A stretch of DNA of 20,811 bases from an uncultured Bacteroidota bacterium (GCA_946479535.1 CAMLGP010000001.1:1-20811), one strand, 5' to 3'; counted from the first letter of the stretch, positions 1-9,138 are shown. Numbers and translations: made by a program. Notes: a model not told the origin generated them from the sequence alone.

Positions 1-1608
1 GGATCAGGTGAGATCCATTTGCGGCCCATTATCAATCTGAAGACGGAGGAAGGCAATCGTCTTTTTCGTGTTATTGCAGAAGAGATCGCAAAGCTGGTTA
101 AAAAATATAATGGCTCACTCAGTGGTGAACATGGAGATGGCAGATTACGTGGTGAGTTCATTCGCCAGATGGTAGGTGAAAAGAATTACCGTTTACTGAA
201 AGAGATAAAGAAAGCCTGGGACCCACATTCCATCTTCAATCCCAACAAGATCGTTGATACACCTCCCATGAACAGTTTTCTCCGGTATGTACCCGGACAA
301 AAAACACCAGTCTTCAAGACCAATTTCCGCTTTTATAATCAGGATATCCTTCAGCACGCAGAACAGTGCAATGGCAGTGGTGATTGTCGGAAAACCCAAT
401 TGAGTGGCGGTACCATGTGTCCTTCGTACATGGCCACGCGGAATGAAAAAGAAACAACTCGTGCCAGGGCCAATATACTCCGCGAATTCCTTACCCATTC
501 AGATAAATTAAATCGTTTTGATCATAAAGAGATCTATGAAGTAATGGACCTTTGCCTTAGCTGTAAAGGTTGCAAGTCGGAATGTCCAAGCAATGTAGAC
601 GTAGCCAAATTAAAAGCGGAATTCCTTCAGCATTATTATGATGCCAATGGAGTGCCCTTCCGTTCAAAACTGATTGCATGGTTTAATGCCACTTCTTCTG
701 CTGGTTCAATCTGGCCTGGTTTGTATAATTTCTTTATGACAAATCCACTGGTAAGCAAACTGGTAAAGAAGGCATCGGGCTTTGCCGTTGAAAGATCGAT
801 GCCCAAATTATATAAGACCACACTCCGGAAATGGCATAAACAACATAAACACACTGGCTATGCCTCTGCAAGGCCCACGAAAAAAGTTTACCTGTTCTGT
901 GATGAGTTTACCAATTTCAATGATACAGAGATCGGAATTAAAGCTATTGAATTATTGGAGAAATTGGACTATGAAGTAATTATTCCGGAACACACTGAAA
1001 GTGGAAGAGCCTGGTTATCCAAGGGTCTTCTTAGAAAAGCGAAGGTGATTGCCAATAAAAATATTTCTTTACTCTCTCCTTTGATTACTCCAGAAACACC
1101 ACTATTAGGAATTGAACCTTCTGCCATTCTTACTTTCCGGGATGAATATATTGATCTTGCAGATGATGTCAATTTCGAAAAGGCTAAAGAACTCTCCAAA
1201 AATGTGTTTTTAATTGATGAATTTCTTGCGTCAGAAATTGACAAAGGAGTTATTCATCCTGGATTATTTACCAAAGAAAAAAAGCAGGTATTACTGCACG
1301 GCCATTGCCAGCAGAAAGCCCTCTCTTCTGTTAATCCTTCTGCCACCATTGTTTCACTCCCTGAAAACTATTCTGTTGAAATTATTCCCTCCGGCTGTTG
1401 CGGCATGGCCGGCAGCTTTGGCTATGAAAAGGAACATTACGAAATTTCCATGCAGGTAGGTGAAATGGTACTGCTGCCTGCTGTTCGCAAATCATCTACT
1501 GAAACAATTATAGCCGCACCAGGCACCAGTTGCCGTCACCAGGTAAAGGATGGAACAGGGAGGAAGGCGAAACATCCTGTTGAAGTGCTTTATGAAGCAC
1601 TTGTTTAG
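1..1608 (+). CDS. FAD-linked oxidase / Fe-S oxidoreductase fusion (D-lactate or glycolate dehydrogenase type), 5' truncated by the window edge
   Basis: The frame is open from base 1, so the TTG at 19 is an internal leucine and the true start lies upstream. The visible 535 residues begin in the FAD-linked oxidase C-terminal domain: GSGEIHLRP at the edge, then SGEHGDGRLRGEF at nt 121-159 and the family-typical NPNKIVD. A two-cluster ferredoxin-like part follows (Cys motif from nt 367, GGTMCPSY, then CLSCKGCKSECP from nt 553). The C-terminal CCG-type half has HCQQKA (about nt 1303) and SGCCGMAGSFG (about nt 1390). Such fusions, normally near 970 residues, oxidise 2-hydroxyacids with FAD and pass electrons through the Fe-S clusters to the respiratory chain. 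The substrate cannot be read from this part; D-lactate or glycolate is inferred from the family. All visible cysteine motifs are intact. Confidence 0.9.
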   Translation, partial: GSGEIHLRPIINLKTEEGNRLFRVIAEEIAKLVKKYNGSLSGEHGDGRLRGEFIRQMVGEKNYRLLKEIKKAWDPHSIFNPNKIVDTPPMNSFLRYVPGQKTPVFKTNFRFYNQDILQHAEQCNGSGDCRKTQLSGGTMCPSYMATRNEKETTRARANILREFLTHSDKLNRFDHKEIYEVMDLCLSCKGCKSECPSNVDVAKLKAEFLQHYYDANGVPFRSKLIAWFNATSSAGSIWPGLYNFFMTNPLVSKLVKKASGFAVERSMPKLYKTTLRKWHKQHKHTGYASARPTKKVYLFCDEFTNFNDTEIGIKAIELLEKLDYEVIIPEHTESGRAWLSKGLLRKAKVIANKNISLLSPLITPETPLLGIEPSAILTFRDEYIDLADDVNFEKAKELSKNVFLIDEFLASEIDKGVIHPGLFTKEKKQVLLHGHCQQKALSSVNPSATIVSLPENYSVEIIPSGCCGMAGSFGYEKEHYEISMQVGEMVLLPAVRKSSTETIIAAPGTSCRHQVKDGTGRKAKHPVEVLYEALV

Positions 1609-1648
1609 ATTGTGGCATATATATTGACGGGATTCTAGAAAGCCTATT

Positions 1649-1897
1649 ATGAAAACCTTGAGCGTTCTGCTGCTTGCCATGGTAGCGCTGGCAAGTTGTT
1701 ACTCCTCTCGCGAAATTCAGGTAGATATTGTAAGTGCTCAACTTGTACACATCGACACTGTTTTCCGTTATATGAATGATAAATCCCAACAGGTATTGAC
1801 CTGGAGAGACAATGAAAACATTGAATACATAAGTTATGTGCCGCTGCAGGCAAATTATGCTGTAGGTACCCGCATGGCAGTACTGCGGAAGAGATAG
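1649..1897 (+). CDS. Small predicted lipoprotein, unknown function
   Basis: The 82-residue product has a short lysine-containing N-terminus, a hydrophobic stretch (residues 4-15) and a lipobox LASC with the lipidated Cys at residue 17, so it should be exported and lipid-anchored. The mature part (about 65 residues) is polar, with no cysteine pair, repeat or motif that I recognise. It starts 40 nt after the oxidoreductase stop on the same strand and could be read through from it; no clear terminator separates them. It converges with the DUF885 gene, 11 nt away. Real coding is supported by the lipobox and by the ATG start. Function unknown. Confidence 0.7.
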   Translation: MKTLSVLLLAMVALASCYSSREIQVDIVSAQLVHIDTVFRYMNDKSQQVLTWRDNENIEYISYVPLQANYAVGTRMAVLRKR

Positions 1898-1908
1898 TTA
1901 TTTATCTA

Positions 1909-3672
1909 TTATAAAGTTTGGTCCCAGGTATTCTGATCCTTAAGCAATACCTCTCTCAAAAGGCGGACGGGCGGCATGCCATTGTCCATCAGTTGATCAT
2001 GGAATGATTTAAGCGAAAAATTGGCTCCCTCCTGTTTGCTATAATCATCACGGAGTTTTAGTATCTGTAGTTTACCAACAGTATAAAATAAATATCCCGG
2101 ATCAAAAGTTCCCCTTAGCGCTTCCTGGTACGAAGGCTTTTCCCCCTGATACCAGTTATCCATAAAAAATTTGGTACCCTCCGCGAGGGTCATTCCCTGG
2201 CAATGCATTTTAATGGATACACAAAGCCTGCAGAGTCGCAATAAGGCATCTCCTGATTGAGCCATAGCGTATTTGGCTGCTTTAATGGAATCACCATTAT
2301 TGCCAAAACCCTGATCTATCATCATTTTCTCACAGTAATGTGCCCAACCTTCAATGTATGCATAGCTTCCGAATATTTTTTCAATCTTGCTGGCAGAAGA
2401 AGCATTGAGATGAAGGAACTGGGTATAATGTCCGGGATAGGCTTCATGCACCGTTACATTATCCGTTGTATAATAATCAAAAGATGAAAGCCAGTCTTCT
2501 TTCTGTTTGGCAGTCCAGGCCGGATCAATGGGTGTTATATAATAATAAGATTCTTTTGCCTTTGTCTCAAATGGACCTGCCACATCCATACTCGCCGTAC
2601 TGGTAGCACGCGCATATTGTGGAGTTTCTTTTACCTGCACTCTTACCTCTGAGGGCATGGTACATATATTCTTATCGATCACAAACTGACGAATCATTTC
2701 CAGGTTCTTTTTGGCTTCTGGTATGAGGTTCTCTGCAGTAGGGTGTTCTTTCTGCACATCATTCAGCACATCTCTTGGTTTTTTGGAAGGATTAATGATT
2801 GCTGCTGCTTTATTGAAACGTTCCTTCTCCTGTTGGAGTTCTTTTAAACCGATCTCCAGTATCTGCTCAGGAGTTATGCGGATATCTTCTGAATACAGCA
2901 ACATTTTCTTATAATTATCCACACCAATAGCATAAGCATTATTGGCTTTGGGCAATTTTTCCTTTTTTAGCCAGCTTACATAATCCGCAATGGCTGCAAT
3001 AGCCTTATTATTCACTTCCGAGAATGTCTTCATCAGTGAATCATTCTTCACATCCTTCAATGCCACCAGCAGATCTCCTTTCAAAAAACCAGCTCCTCCT
3101 TCTGCAATAGAAATGGCGGTTTCGATATAGGGTTTGGGAAGTGAATCTTCCAGGTTGGCCTTTGCAGCAGCGAAGACTTCTGGTATCTTTTGCTCAACAG
3201 CTATTACATCACGGAGTCTTTCTTCCAGCGGAGCAAAATCTCTTTTGATATACAGATTTACATCCACAGCATTCGCATAATTCATGGGATTATGCGTATA
3301 GTATTTGAAATCTTCGAAATTGTATATATCGGAGTTAATAGCCAGTTTCAGAATGCGGTAGTCATAGAACATTTTTGGACTGAGATCAGCTGTATCCACT
3401 GAGCTCAATTTCTGCGCAAAATCTTTTAATCGTTTTAATTCGGCATCGAGGGAGGCTTTGCTATAGTCGGTAACCTTTCCGTCGTACTCATGAAAACCAA
3501 GTCCTACGGCCTGTTGTGGACGCCAGGCGAGATAGCCAGTGAGATAATCATCTGCCAGTTTGCCAAAAGCCTCGTCAGCACTGCCAGCCGTTCCGGCAGG
3601 CTTATCGGAATTATTATTACATGCTGTTAAAAACACCAAAATGACCAGGAGTAATCGAAACAGGGATTTCAT
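1909..3672 (-). CDS. DUF885 family lipoprotein (putative metallopeptidase-like enzyme)
   Basis: The 587-residue protein has a lipoprotein signal peptide with lipobox LTAC (Cys18) followed by an Asn-rich linker, so it is predicted to be membrane-anchored outside the cytoplasm. The remainder matches the DUF885 family over its usual length. Hallmarks are HEAYPGH at residues 409-415, a metal-site-like HExxxGH motif, and YIEGWAHYCEKM shortly after, which supplies further His/Glu ligands. From family knowledge these resemble zinc peptidases with an all-helical fold, but substrates are rarely known. The gene stands alone on the minus strand, facing away from the DUF4251 gene across a 226-nt region. 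A TATCTTTA box about 28 nt upstream of the start is a weak -7 candidate; no -33 partner is convincing. Confidence 0.88.
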   Translation of the reverse strand: MKSLFRLLLVILVFLTACNNNSDKPAGTAGSADEAFGKLADDYLTGYLAWRPQQAVGLGFHEYDGKVTDYSKASLDAELKRLKDFAQKLSSVDTADLSPKMFYDYRILKLAINSDIYNFEDFKYYTHNPMNYANAVDVNLYIKRDFAPLEERLRDVIAVEQKIPEVFAAAKANLEDSLPKPYIETAISIAEGGAGFLKGDLLVALKDVKNDSLMKTFSEVNNKAIAAIADYVSWLKKEKLPKANNAYAIGVDNYKKMLLYSEDIRITPEQILEIGLKELQQEKERFNKAAAIINPSKKPRDVLNDVQKEHPTAENLIPEAKKNLEMIRQFVIDKNICTMPSEVRVQVKETPQYARATSTASMDVAGPFETKAKESYYYITPIDPAWTAKQKEDWLSSFDYYTTDNVTVHEAYPGHYTQFLHLNASSASKIEKIFGSYAYIEGWAHYCEKMMIDQGFGNNGDSIKAAKYAMAQSGDALLRLCRLCVSIKMHCQGMTLAEGTKFFMDNWYQGEKPSYQEALRGTFDPGYLFYTVGKLQILKLRDDYSKQEGANFSLKSFHDQLMDNGMPPVRLLREVLLKDQNTWDQTL

Positions 3673-3898
3673 AATTACCAGTTTAATAATGTGTAAGAGT
3701 TAAAGATAATCAAATCTCAAAAGCGATTGCTACCACCCGTCAAATCCAGATATTGCCCCGATTTGGGGAGTATTATTCACGGTTATTTAAGGGTTATTGG
3801 CATATTTTCTGAAGAATTTTAGGATATAAAATGAGTAGTATGACCGGAGGCGATTGCCGAAAGCCATTTGACCGTATTAAAAAAATAAAAACATAGAA

Positions 3899-4396
3899 AT
3901 GAAAAATATAGGATTAAAAACCGCCCTGCTGGCCAGTGCCGTTTTGGCCTTCTCCTTCATGGCAGGTGCGCAGGAAAAGAATCCGGCGAAAGTGAAGGCA
4001 CTTGTAGAGTCGAAAAACTTTGTATTTGTTGCCGACTATGTAAATCCTCAGTCGATGAGAAGTCGCAGCCTTACCACGTCAGATTATGATCTTACCATAA
4101 AACCAGGAGAAGTAATTTCTTACCTGCCTTACTTCGGAAGGGCTTATTCAGCTCCGATCAATGGTGAAGGCGGTATCAAGTTCACTTCCAAAGATTTTGA
4201 TTATAAACTGGTAAAAGTAAAAGCGCATAGCTGGGATATTTCCATTAAGCCAAAGGATGCGAATGATGTGCAGCAATTGTATCTCACTGTTTTTGATAAT
4301 GGTACAGCCTCACTCAGTGTTAACAGTACGAACAGACAGACTATCTCCTATCGTGGATATATTGTGGCAGGTAAAGAAGAGAAAAAGGCCTTTTAG
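3899..4396 (+). CDS. DUF4251 domain secreted protein
   Basis: The 165-residue protein has a Sec signal peptide (hydrophobic residues 8-21, probable cleavage after AGA at residue 24). The mature domain carries the DUF4251 pattern: a FVF strand, SYLPYFGRAYSAP, GGIKFTSKDFDY, a WDISIKP strand, and C-terminal NRQTISYRGYI. The family is Bacteroidota-restricted and of unknown function; a small beta-rich periplasmic or surface protein is inferred. The leader is very A-rich (AAAAAAATAAAAACATAGAA) with no strong Shine-Dalgarno sequence, as is common in this phylum. A strong intrinsic terminator follows, so the gene is probably monocistronic. Confidence 0.87.
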   Translation: MKNIGLKTALLASAVLAFSFMAGAQEKNPAKVKALVESKNFVFVADYVNPQSMRSRSLTTSDYDLTIKPGEVISYLPYFGRAYSAPINGEGGIKFTSKDFDYKLVKVKAHSWDISIKPKDANDVQQLYLTVFDNGTASLSVNSTNRQTISYRGYIVAGKEEKKAF

Positions 4397-4438
4397 CGCA
4401 GCAATTGATAACTTATTATAACCACTAACTTCGTATCA

Positions 4439-4469
4439 GGATCATGCACATGTTGCATGATCCTTTTTT
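4439..4469 (+). terminator. Rho-independent terminator after the DUF4251 gene
   Basis: A perfect 10-bp stem (4439-4448 with 4454-4463, GGATCATGCA / TGCATGATCC) encloses a 5-nt loop and is followed at once by six T residues (4464-4469). It lies about 40 nt after the DUF4251 stop. Confidence 0.88.
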
Positions 4470-4612
4470 ATTGTAAGGAGAATCTACCAGGAATTTCAGA
4501 CCAGGTCTCTTATTTCAGTAATTTTTCATTTTCTCCCTGGCGTCGGTTTTCAGAATTCAATTTCCGGCTTTCCATTCTTTAGTGGAACTTGGCTTTCACT
4601 AAAACCACTGTT

Positions 4613-5002
4613 ATGAGAAAGTCTGCCACAATTATTTTGCTTCTTTCATTATCTATCACCACTTATTCCCAATCAGATACCACTAAAAAGATGACCAGGC
4701 ATGATTATCTTGTTCTCGGTCGCAGCCAAAGAATTACCGGATTTGTTCCTTTAGGTGTAGGCGTCACCTGCGCCGCCATTGCTGCCCCCGGCAATGTATC
4801 TTTTGAAACATTGGGTGCATTGGTATTTGTGGGAGCGGGAGCCACCCTGATAAGTATTCCATTATTCATTGCGGCTGGCAGAAATAAACGGAAAGCCAGA
4901 AAGGCCAATGCGGGCATTGATCTTCAAAAAAGCCTGTTCTTTCAGCCAGACAGTTATGCCTTTCATTATTATCCGGCGTTTAAATTGACATTCCGATTGT
5001 AA
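4613..5002 (+). CDS. Small secreted or membrane protein with glycine/alanine-rich hydrophobic segments, unknown
   Basis: The ATG at 4613 is preferred over an upstream in-frame TTG at 4589 because it puts a classic signal peptide at the N-terminus (MRKSATIILLLSLSITTYSQ, cleavage after TYS). The 129-residue product then has a charged stretch (DTTKKMTRHDYLVLGRSQR) and two hydrophobic segments at about residues 42-58 and 64-86, followed by a basic NKRKARKA tail segment and a C-terminus ending in an aromatic strand (KLTFRL). It looks like the small inner-membrane or exported proteins common in Bacteroidota. I do not recognise a named domain. Confidence 0.65.
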   Translation: MRKSATIILLLSLSITTYSQSDTTKKMTRHDYLVLGRSQRITGFVPLGVGVTCAAIAAPGNVSFETLGALVFVGAGATLISIPLFIAAGRNKRKARKANAGIDLQKSLFFQPDSYAFHYYPAFKLTFRL

Positions 5003-5086
5003 AAACCCGACTGATTGATTTTCGGATTAATTTCGTTCCTATGAGGCCCATTATCATAGATTTCGAGTTATTGGTCCTTGTTTGCT

Positions 5087-5281
5087 GATCCTTTTCAAGA
5101 TTAGCGAGATCAATTTTATTAAAGAAAATATGTAGCTGGAAGTGATTCTATAAAAACCCATGTTTCCAGCATACTTTTTAAGCTGGAAGCACAAAGACGT
5201 GCACAGGCTATACAGAAAATCGATGTTTATCGATATGGTTACATTAATTTCTTCCTTACCGATAAAAAGAAAAAAAGCTAA
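5087..5281 (+). pseudogene. Degraded LuxR-type helix-turn-helix fragment
   Basis: The frame from 5123 to the stop at 5279-5281 reads through a segment (5132-5218) that looks like a LuxR/GerE recognition region: VAGSDSIKTHVSSILFKLEA followed by QRRAQAIQK. It fits the family pattern TVKTHVSSIxxKLxxxxRxQAI. The piece just before it, in a shifted frame, reads ILFKISE...IKE (5087-5125), resembling the preceding EILxLIxEGxxNKEIA helix with a deletion and a frameshift. There is no start codon in the right frame and no N-terminal domain. I interpret it as the relic of a LuxR/MalT-type regulator whose body was lost. The tail after 5219 no longer matches the family. Confidence 0.5.
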
Positions 5282-5299
5282 CCATAAAACCATATAATT

Positions 5300-6076
5300 A
5301 TGATGCCTCCATTGCCGAAACCAATATTGGGCGAGATCAACGCCATCACAATTACGAGTCCCGATCTGGATCAATCGCTTGCCTTTTATCAGCGCCTTGG
5401 ATTCAAAGAAATAATGAGAGAAAATTTTCCCTTTCCCTGGATACAGGTTACTGATGAAGCCCTCCTCATTATGGTCAGAAAAGACAAAGATCCTTACATA
5501 GCGCTGACCTATTATTCCACTGATGCAGCAAGCGTGAACGCTACTCTGGAAGCAAAGGGAATTGTCTTTACATACAAACCAACACCAGCTGATCCTCTTC
5601 AGCGATATATTTTGAAAAGCCCGGATGATCTTACCATCAGCATTGTTACCGTGCCTTATGGATTCAGGCTGCCATCTGGAAAGACCATGCTAACAATGAA
5701 ACCGGATGAATATGGGAGGCCAGAAACATATACCAATCAAACAGCAGGAATGTATGGAGAATTTGCCCACCCGGTGAAAGATCTCGAAACATCCATTGCA
5801 TTCTGGGAAAAACTGGGATTTATTGCACTTTCTAAAATGGCAAGTCCACATCCCTGGGCAATATTAACTGATGGGTTGAGTATTTTGGGATTGCATCAGA
5901 CTACCCAATTCTCTTATCCTGCAATTACCTATTTTGCTGCGGATATGAAAAGCAGGATCGAGGCATTAAAACAGAATGGCCTCAAGAATTTTGTGGAAAA
6001 GGGCCCGGGAAATATTTGTATAACCACACCGGAACAGCAACATATCAACCTTTATAGTATGGGGGGATCCCGGTAG
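5300..6076 (+). CDS. VOC family protein with two glyoxalase/bleomycin-resistance-like domains
   Basis: The 258 residues contain two consecutive VOC domains. Domain 1 (about 12-122) opens with ITITSPDLDQSLAFYQRLGF; domain 2 (about 148-256) opens with FAHPVKDLETSIAFWEKLGF. Both then contain the parallel PWIQVTDEALLIM and PWAILTDGLSILGLH strands, so the protein is an internal duplication. VOC proteins bind a divalent metal through residues on the beta strands and act as lyases, dioxygenases or antibiotic-binding proteins; the substrate is not predictable here. Start codons ATG ATG at 5300/5303 are equivalent. The gene is convergent with the gluconate permease, with only 9 nt between the stops. 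Confidence 0.85.
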   Translation: MMPPLPKPILGEINAITITSPDLDQSLAFYQRLGFKEIMRENFPFPWIQVTDEALLIMVRKDKDPYIALTYYSTDAASVNATLEAKGIVFTYKPTPADPLQRYILKSPDDLTISIVTVPYGFRLPSGKTMLTMKPDEYGRPETYTNQTAGMYGEFAHPVKDLETSIAFWEKLGFIALSKMASPHPWAILTDGLSILGLHQTTQFSYPAITYFAADMKSRIEALKQNGLKNFVEKGPGNICITTPEQQHINLYSMGGSR

Positions 6077-6085
6077 CTATTGGGA

Positions 6086-7402
6086 TTAGATAATTGCATT
6101 TAAAATAAGTACACCCCCCAAACCCAATATGGATATTACTGTTTCCATAAGCGACCAGGTCAGAAAGGTTTGCCTGAGTGTAAGATTGAAAAACTCTTTG
6201 AACATCCAGAAGCCGGTGTCATTTACATGTGAGAAGAAAATGCTGCCTGCTCCTACTGATAATACCATCAGTTCAGGAGATACAGATCCAGCCAGTACAA
6301 GAGGTGAAACAATTCCAGCTGCAGTTATACCGGCAACAGTGGCAGATCCAAGCGTCAACCTTAGCATGGCAGCTACCAGCCATCCAAATACCAGTGGCGA
6401 TACCTGCCATTGAGCACTTAAATTGGTTATATATTTTCCCGTTCCACTATCAATAAGTACCTGTTTAAAAACTCCGCCGGCTGCAATGATAAAAACGATC
6501 AATGCCACACCCGCAACTGCATCACTTAACCATTTCATCACCTCATCCATGGATTTGCTTTTCCTGACGCCTAAAAAATAACCTGTGCAGATCACAGCAA
6601 TCAATAGCGCAACGGTAGCATTGCCTGTAAAGGTGACAATTGATTTTAGCAGGTTATTTTCTTTTACAAATGTGTCTACAATTACTTTCAGGATTATTAG
6701 TATTACTGGCAAAAGCGCAAACAGGAAGCTTGCCCAGGCCGATGGGAGATTTTCCTTCTTTTCTACCGGCGCAGAGAAAAGAGTATTACTGCTTATATCT
6801 ACTTTTATTCTTTGCATTATTCTTCCCAGCAATGGCCCCGCAATTATAACACAGGGAACTGCCAGTATAAGACCATAGACCAGGGTAAGGCCAAGATCTG
6901 CATTAAATGAATTGATCAATAGAGCAGGGCCCGGATGTGGCGGCAAAAATGCATGTGTGGTAGAAAGGGAAGCCGCCATTGGTATGGCAATATAAAATAA
7001 CGGAAGACCGGAATTGATGGCAATGGAAAATACCAGAGGCACCAGTATCACAAATCCTGCATTATAATATAAAGGAATACCAATCAGAAAGCCCGTAAGT
7101 ACAACTGCCCACTGAATATTCTTCTTCCCGAATGCTTTGATCAGCGTGTCACTGATCTGTTGTGTAGCCCCACTTTTTTCCAGCATTTTTCCAAGTATTG
7201 CACCAAGGCAAATGATCAGGGCAATGTCACTTAATGTGCTTCCAACGCCTTTTTCTAAAGAATTAATTATAGCTGGGACCGGCATTTTAAGCAAAAAGCC
7301 AACTACAAAACTTGTAATTAACAACGCAATGAAAGGACTGACCTTTTTCAATGTCATTACCAACAAAATGGCAATGCCAACAAGAATGATTAATAATGGC
7401 AT
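6086..7402 (-). CDS. gntP: Gluconate:H+ symporter, GntP family permease
   Basis: The 438-residue, strongly hydrophobic protein has about 12 membrane segments and matches the GntP family along its length: GKMLEKSGATQQIS, the conserved IPLYYNAGFVILVP segment, SLSTTHAFLPPHPGP (the HxFLPPHPGP hallmark), and the C-terminal LGSATVAGITAAG and SHVNDTGFW motifs. It is an inner-membrane proton-coupled importer, with gluconate the most likely substrate given its neighbour. It starts 6 nt after the gluconokinase stop, so the two form one transcript. The gene order is kinase then permease. Confidence 0.92.
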   Translation of the reverse strand: MPLLIILVGIAILLVMTLKKVSPFIALLITSFVVGFLLKMPVPAIINSLEKGVGSTLSDIALIICLGAILGKMLEKSGATQQISDTLIKAFGKKNIQWAVVLTGFLIGIPLYYNAGFVILVPLVFSIAINSGLPLFYIAIPMAASLSTTHAFLPPHPGPALLINSFNADLGLTLVYGLILAVPCVIIAGPLLGRIMQRIKVDISSNTLFSAPVEKKENLPSAWASFLFALLPVILIILKVIVDTFVKENNLLKSIVTFTGNATVALLIAVICTGYFLGVRKSKSMDEVMKWLSDAVAGVALIVFIIAAGGVFKQVLIDSGTGKYITNLSAQWQVSPLVFGWLVAAMLRLTLGSATVAGITAAGIVSPLVLAGSVSPELMVLSVGAGSIFFSHVNDTGFWMFKEFFNLTLRQTFLTWSLMETVISILGLGGVLILNAII

Positions 7403-7408
7403 AGAATG

Positions 7409-8920
7409 TTATTTTTCCTGTAACCGGCTCAGGATTGCAAAATCGTCTTTTAACCGGGGATATAGTGAATCAAAAAAAACAGACAGTTGAACATAGTTTT
7501 CATGAGCGGCAGGATCAGGTTCAAAAACCCGGGTAATCTTTACAAATTCTTTCACTGCGGACAGGTCTTTTAAATGACCTGTACCAAACATACCCAGATA
7601 GGCTGCACCCATAGCTGAGGCATCAGCCAATTCAGTCACATTTATTTTCTTTCCGGTAACATTTGCTATCAGTTGTACCCAGAAAGAAGACTGAACAAAT
7701 CCGCCGCTAACATTTATCGATTTAATTGGGCTATAGGTCTTTTCAAGTTTATTGACCAGTTGGGCCAAAGTATATGATACTCCTTCCAGGGCCGCCCTTA
7801 CAACATGGCCTTTTTTATGCTTTAGTGTTAGCCCTACCAACACCCCTTTTGCATTTGCGTCCCATATAGGTGCACGTTCACCCAGCAGATAGGGAAGGAA
7901 AAACAAACCATCAGCACCGGGGTTAATTTTTTCTGCAAGGGATAGCAATTCATTATAAATATCTTCCCCTGGCTCTTCCTCATTAGAAAAGAATTCTGAT
8001 AACCACTGTAAGACTATACCACCGTTATTGATAGCACCACCACTTACGTAAAGATCATCAGTAAGCGGATAGAGAAATAATTTATTCTTAACAGCAAGGT
8101 CCATTCCATTATTAACCGTCATTCGCACGGCACCGCTTGTTCCAATTGTGAGGGCAGTTTCTCCCTCCTGTACCGCCCCTGAACCCAGGTTAGCCAGGCA
8201 TCCATCACTGGAGCCAATGATAAATGGAATTTCCTTTTGAATATTAAAGAGCTTTGAATACTCAGGCAATAACTCCTTTTCAGCATGCAGTGTGGAAACG
8301 GGAAATGATAATTTACCTTCATCTATCCCCACCAGTTTCAAAGCCGAAGCATCCCATTTTCTTTGTTTCACATTGAACAGGCCTGTTGCTGAGGCCACAG
8401 AAAAATCAACGATGTATTTTCCGAAAAGACAGAAAAATACATATTCCTTTATTGAAATGAACCGGCAGGTCTTTTTAAATACTTCCGGCATCCGTTTCTT
8501 AAACCATACGATCTTGCATAAGGGAGACATGGGATGGATGGGGATTCCGGTTGCCTGTATGATCTTATCGGCATCCGGATGACTGCCAATTTCTTCAGCT
8601 TCTTTCTGACTACGGGTATCTGCCCAGATAATAGCATTATAAATGGGCTTACCTGTTGAATCAACAGGTATAAGACTATGCATGGCTGCGCTAAAACTTA
8701 TTGCTGCCAATTCATCACCAGATGGAACAGCAAGCAACGCTTTCTTAATCACCGTAGCAACCGCATCCATGATCAATACGGGGTCCTGTTCTTCATACCC
8801 CGGTTGAGGATGCAGGAGATCATAGCCTTTCTTTGACTCAAAAAGAAGTTGCCCGTTATGGTTGATGATAACTGCTTTTGTATGGGTAGTACCAATATCA
8901 ATTCCCAGGAAATATTTCAC
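7409..8920 (-). CDS. gntK: FGGY-family carbohydrate kinase, probably gluconokinase
   Basis: The protein has the actin-like ATPase fold of FGGY kinases: N-terminal FLGIDIGTTHTKAVI (phosphate-1 loop), AISFSAAMHSLIP, IIWADTRSQ (substrate pocket), IGSSDGCLANLGSGAV, LTIGTSGAVR (phosphate-2 loop), PYLLGERAPIWD and INVSGGFVQSSFW (adenosine loop). About 503 residues is typical. The longest frame begins at a TTG (8926); I prefer the GTG at 8920 because it gives MKYFLGIDIG, as in homologues. No ATG is available. Gluconokinase phosphorylates gluconate to 6-phosphogluconate for the pentose phosphate or Entner-Doudoroff routes; specificity is inferred from pairing with GntP. Xylulokinase-like specificity is the alternative. 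An 11-bp inverted repeat lies 52 nt upstream. Confidence 0.88.
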   Translation of the reverse strand: MKYFLGIDIGTTHTKAVIINHNGQLLFESKKGYDLLHPQPGYEEQDPVLIMDAVATVIKKALLAVPSGDELAAISFSAAMHSLIPVDSTGKPIYNAIIWADTRSQKEAEEIGSHPDADKIIQATGIPIHPMSPLCKIVWFKKRMPEVFKKTCRFISIKEYVFFCLFGKYIVDFSVASATGLFNVKQRKWDASALKLVGIDEGKLSFPVSTLHAEKELLPEYSKLFNIQKEIPFIIGSSDGCLANLGSGAVQEGETALTIGTSGAVRMTVNNGMDLAVKNKLFLYPLTDDLYVSGGAINNGGIVLQWLSEFFSNEEEPGEDIYNELLSLAEKINPGADGLFFLPYLLGERAPIWDANAKGVLVGLTLKHKKGHVVRAALEGVSYTLAQLVNKLEKTYSPIKSINVSGGFVQSSFWVQLIANVTGKKINVTELADASAMGAAYLGMFGTGHLKDLSAVKEFVKITRVFEPDPAAHENYVQLSVFFDSLYPRLKDDFAILSRLQEK

Positions 8921-8972
8921 AAGCAATAAATATCACCGAATATATAAATAAAATGATGATTAGCTCTCGTGT

Positions 8973-9002
8973 CTTTTGGCGAATAATAAATTTCGCCAAA
9001 AG
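8973..9002. promoter_or_regulatory. Perfect 11-bp inverted repeat upstream of the gluconate operon (candidate operator)
   Basis: CTTTTGGCGAA (8973-8983) and TTCGCCAAAAG (8992-9002) are exact reverse complements separated by 8 AT-rich bases. The site lies about 50 nt before the gluconokinase start, in its promoter region. The symmetry and position fit a dimeric repressor site, for example of the LacI or GntR type. No regulator gene is adjacent. A stem-loop in the leader is the other possibility. Confidence 0.55.
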
Positions 9003-9138
9003 CCCGGAAATAATTTGTAGTAAAGGCCCTGTGGGCCATAAGATAGAAGAATATTGATTGAAATGTATAAATATTATCAGTGGTAATAAATAAAAATCAT
9101 GCTATTAACTGCCCAGGCAGGGGTTTTTTAAATTCGCT

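Noticed and set aside
5054..5374. Minus-strand 106-residue open frame in the 5.1-5.4 kb gap
   Set aside because: No family motif, begins inside the VOC gene, and lies antisense to the LuxR-like remnant.
6129..6878. Plus-strand open frames opposite gntP
   Set aside because: They are antisense shadows of the permease; the permease motifs on the minus strand fully explain the region.
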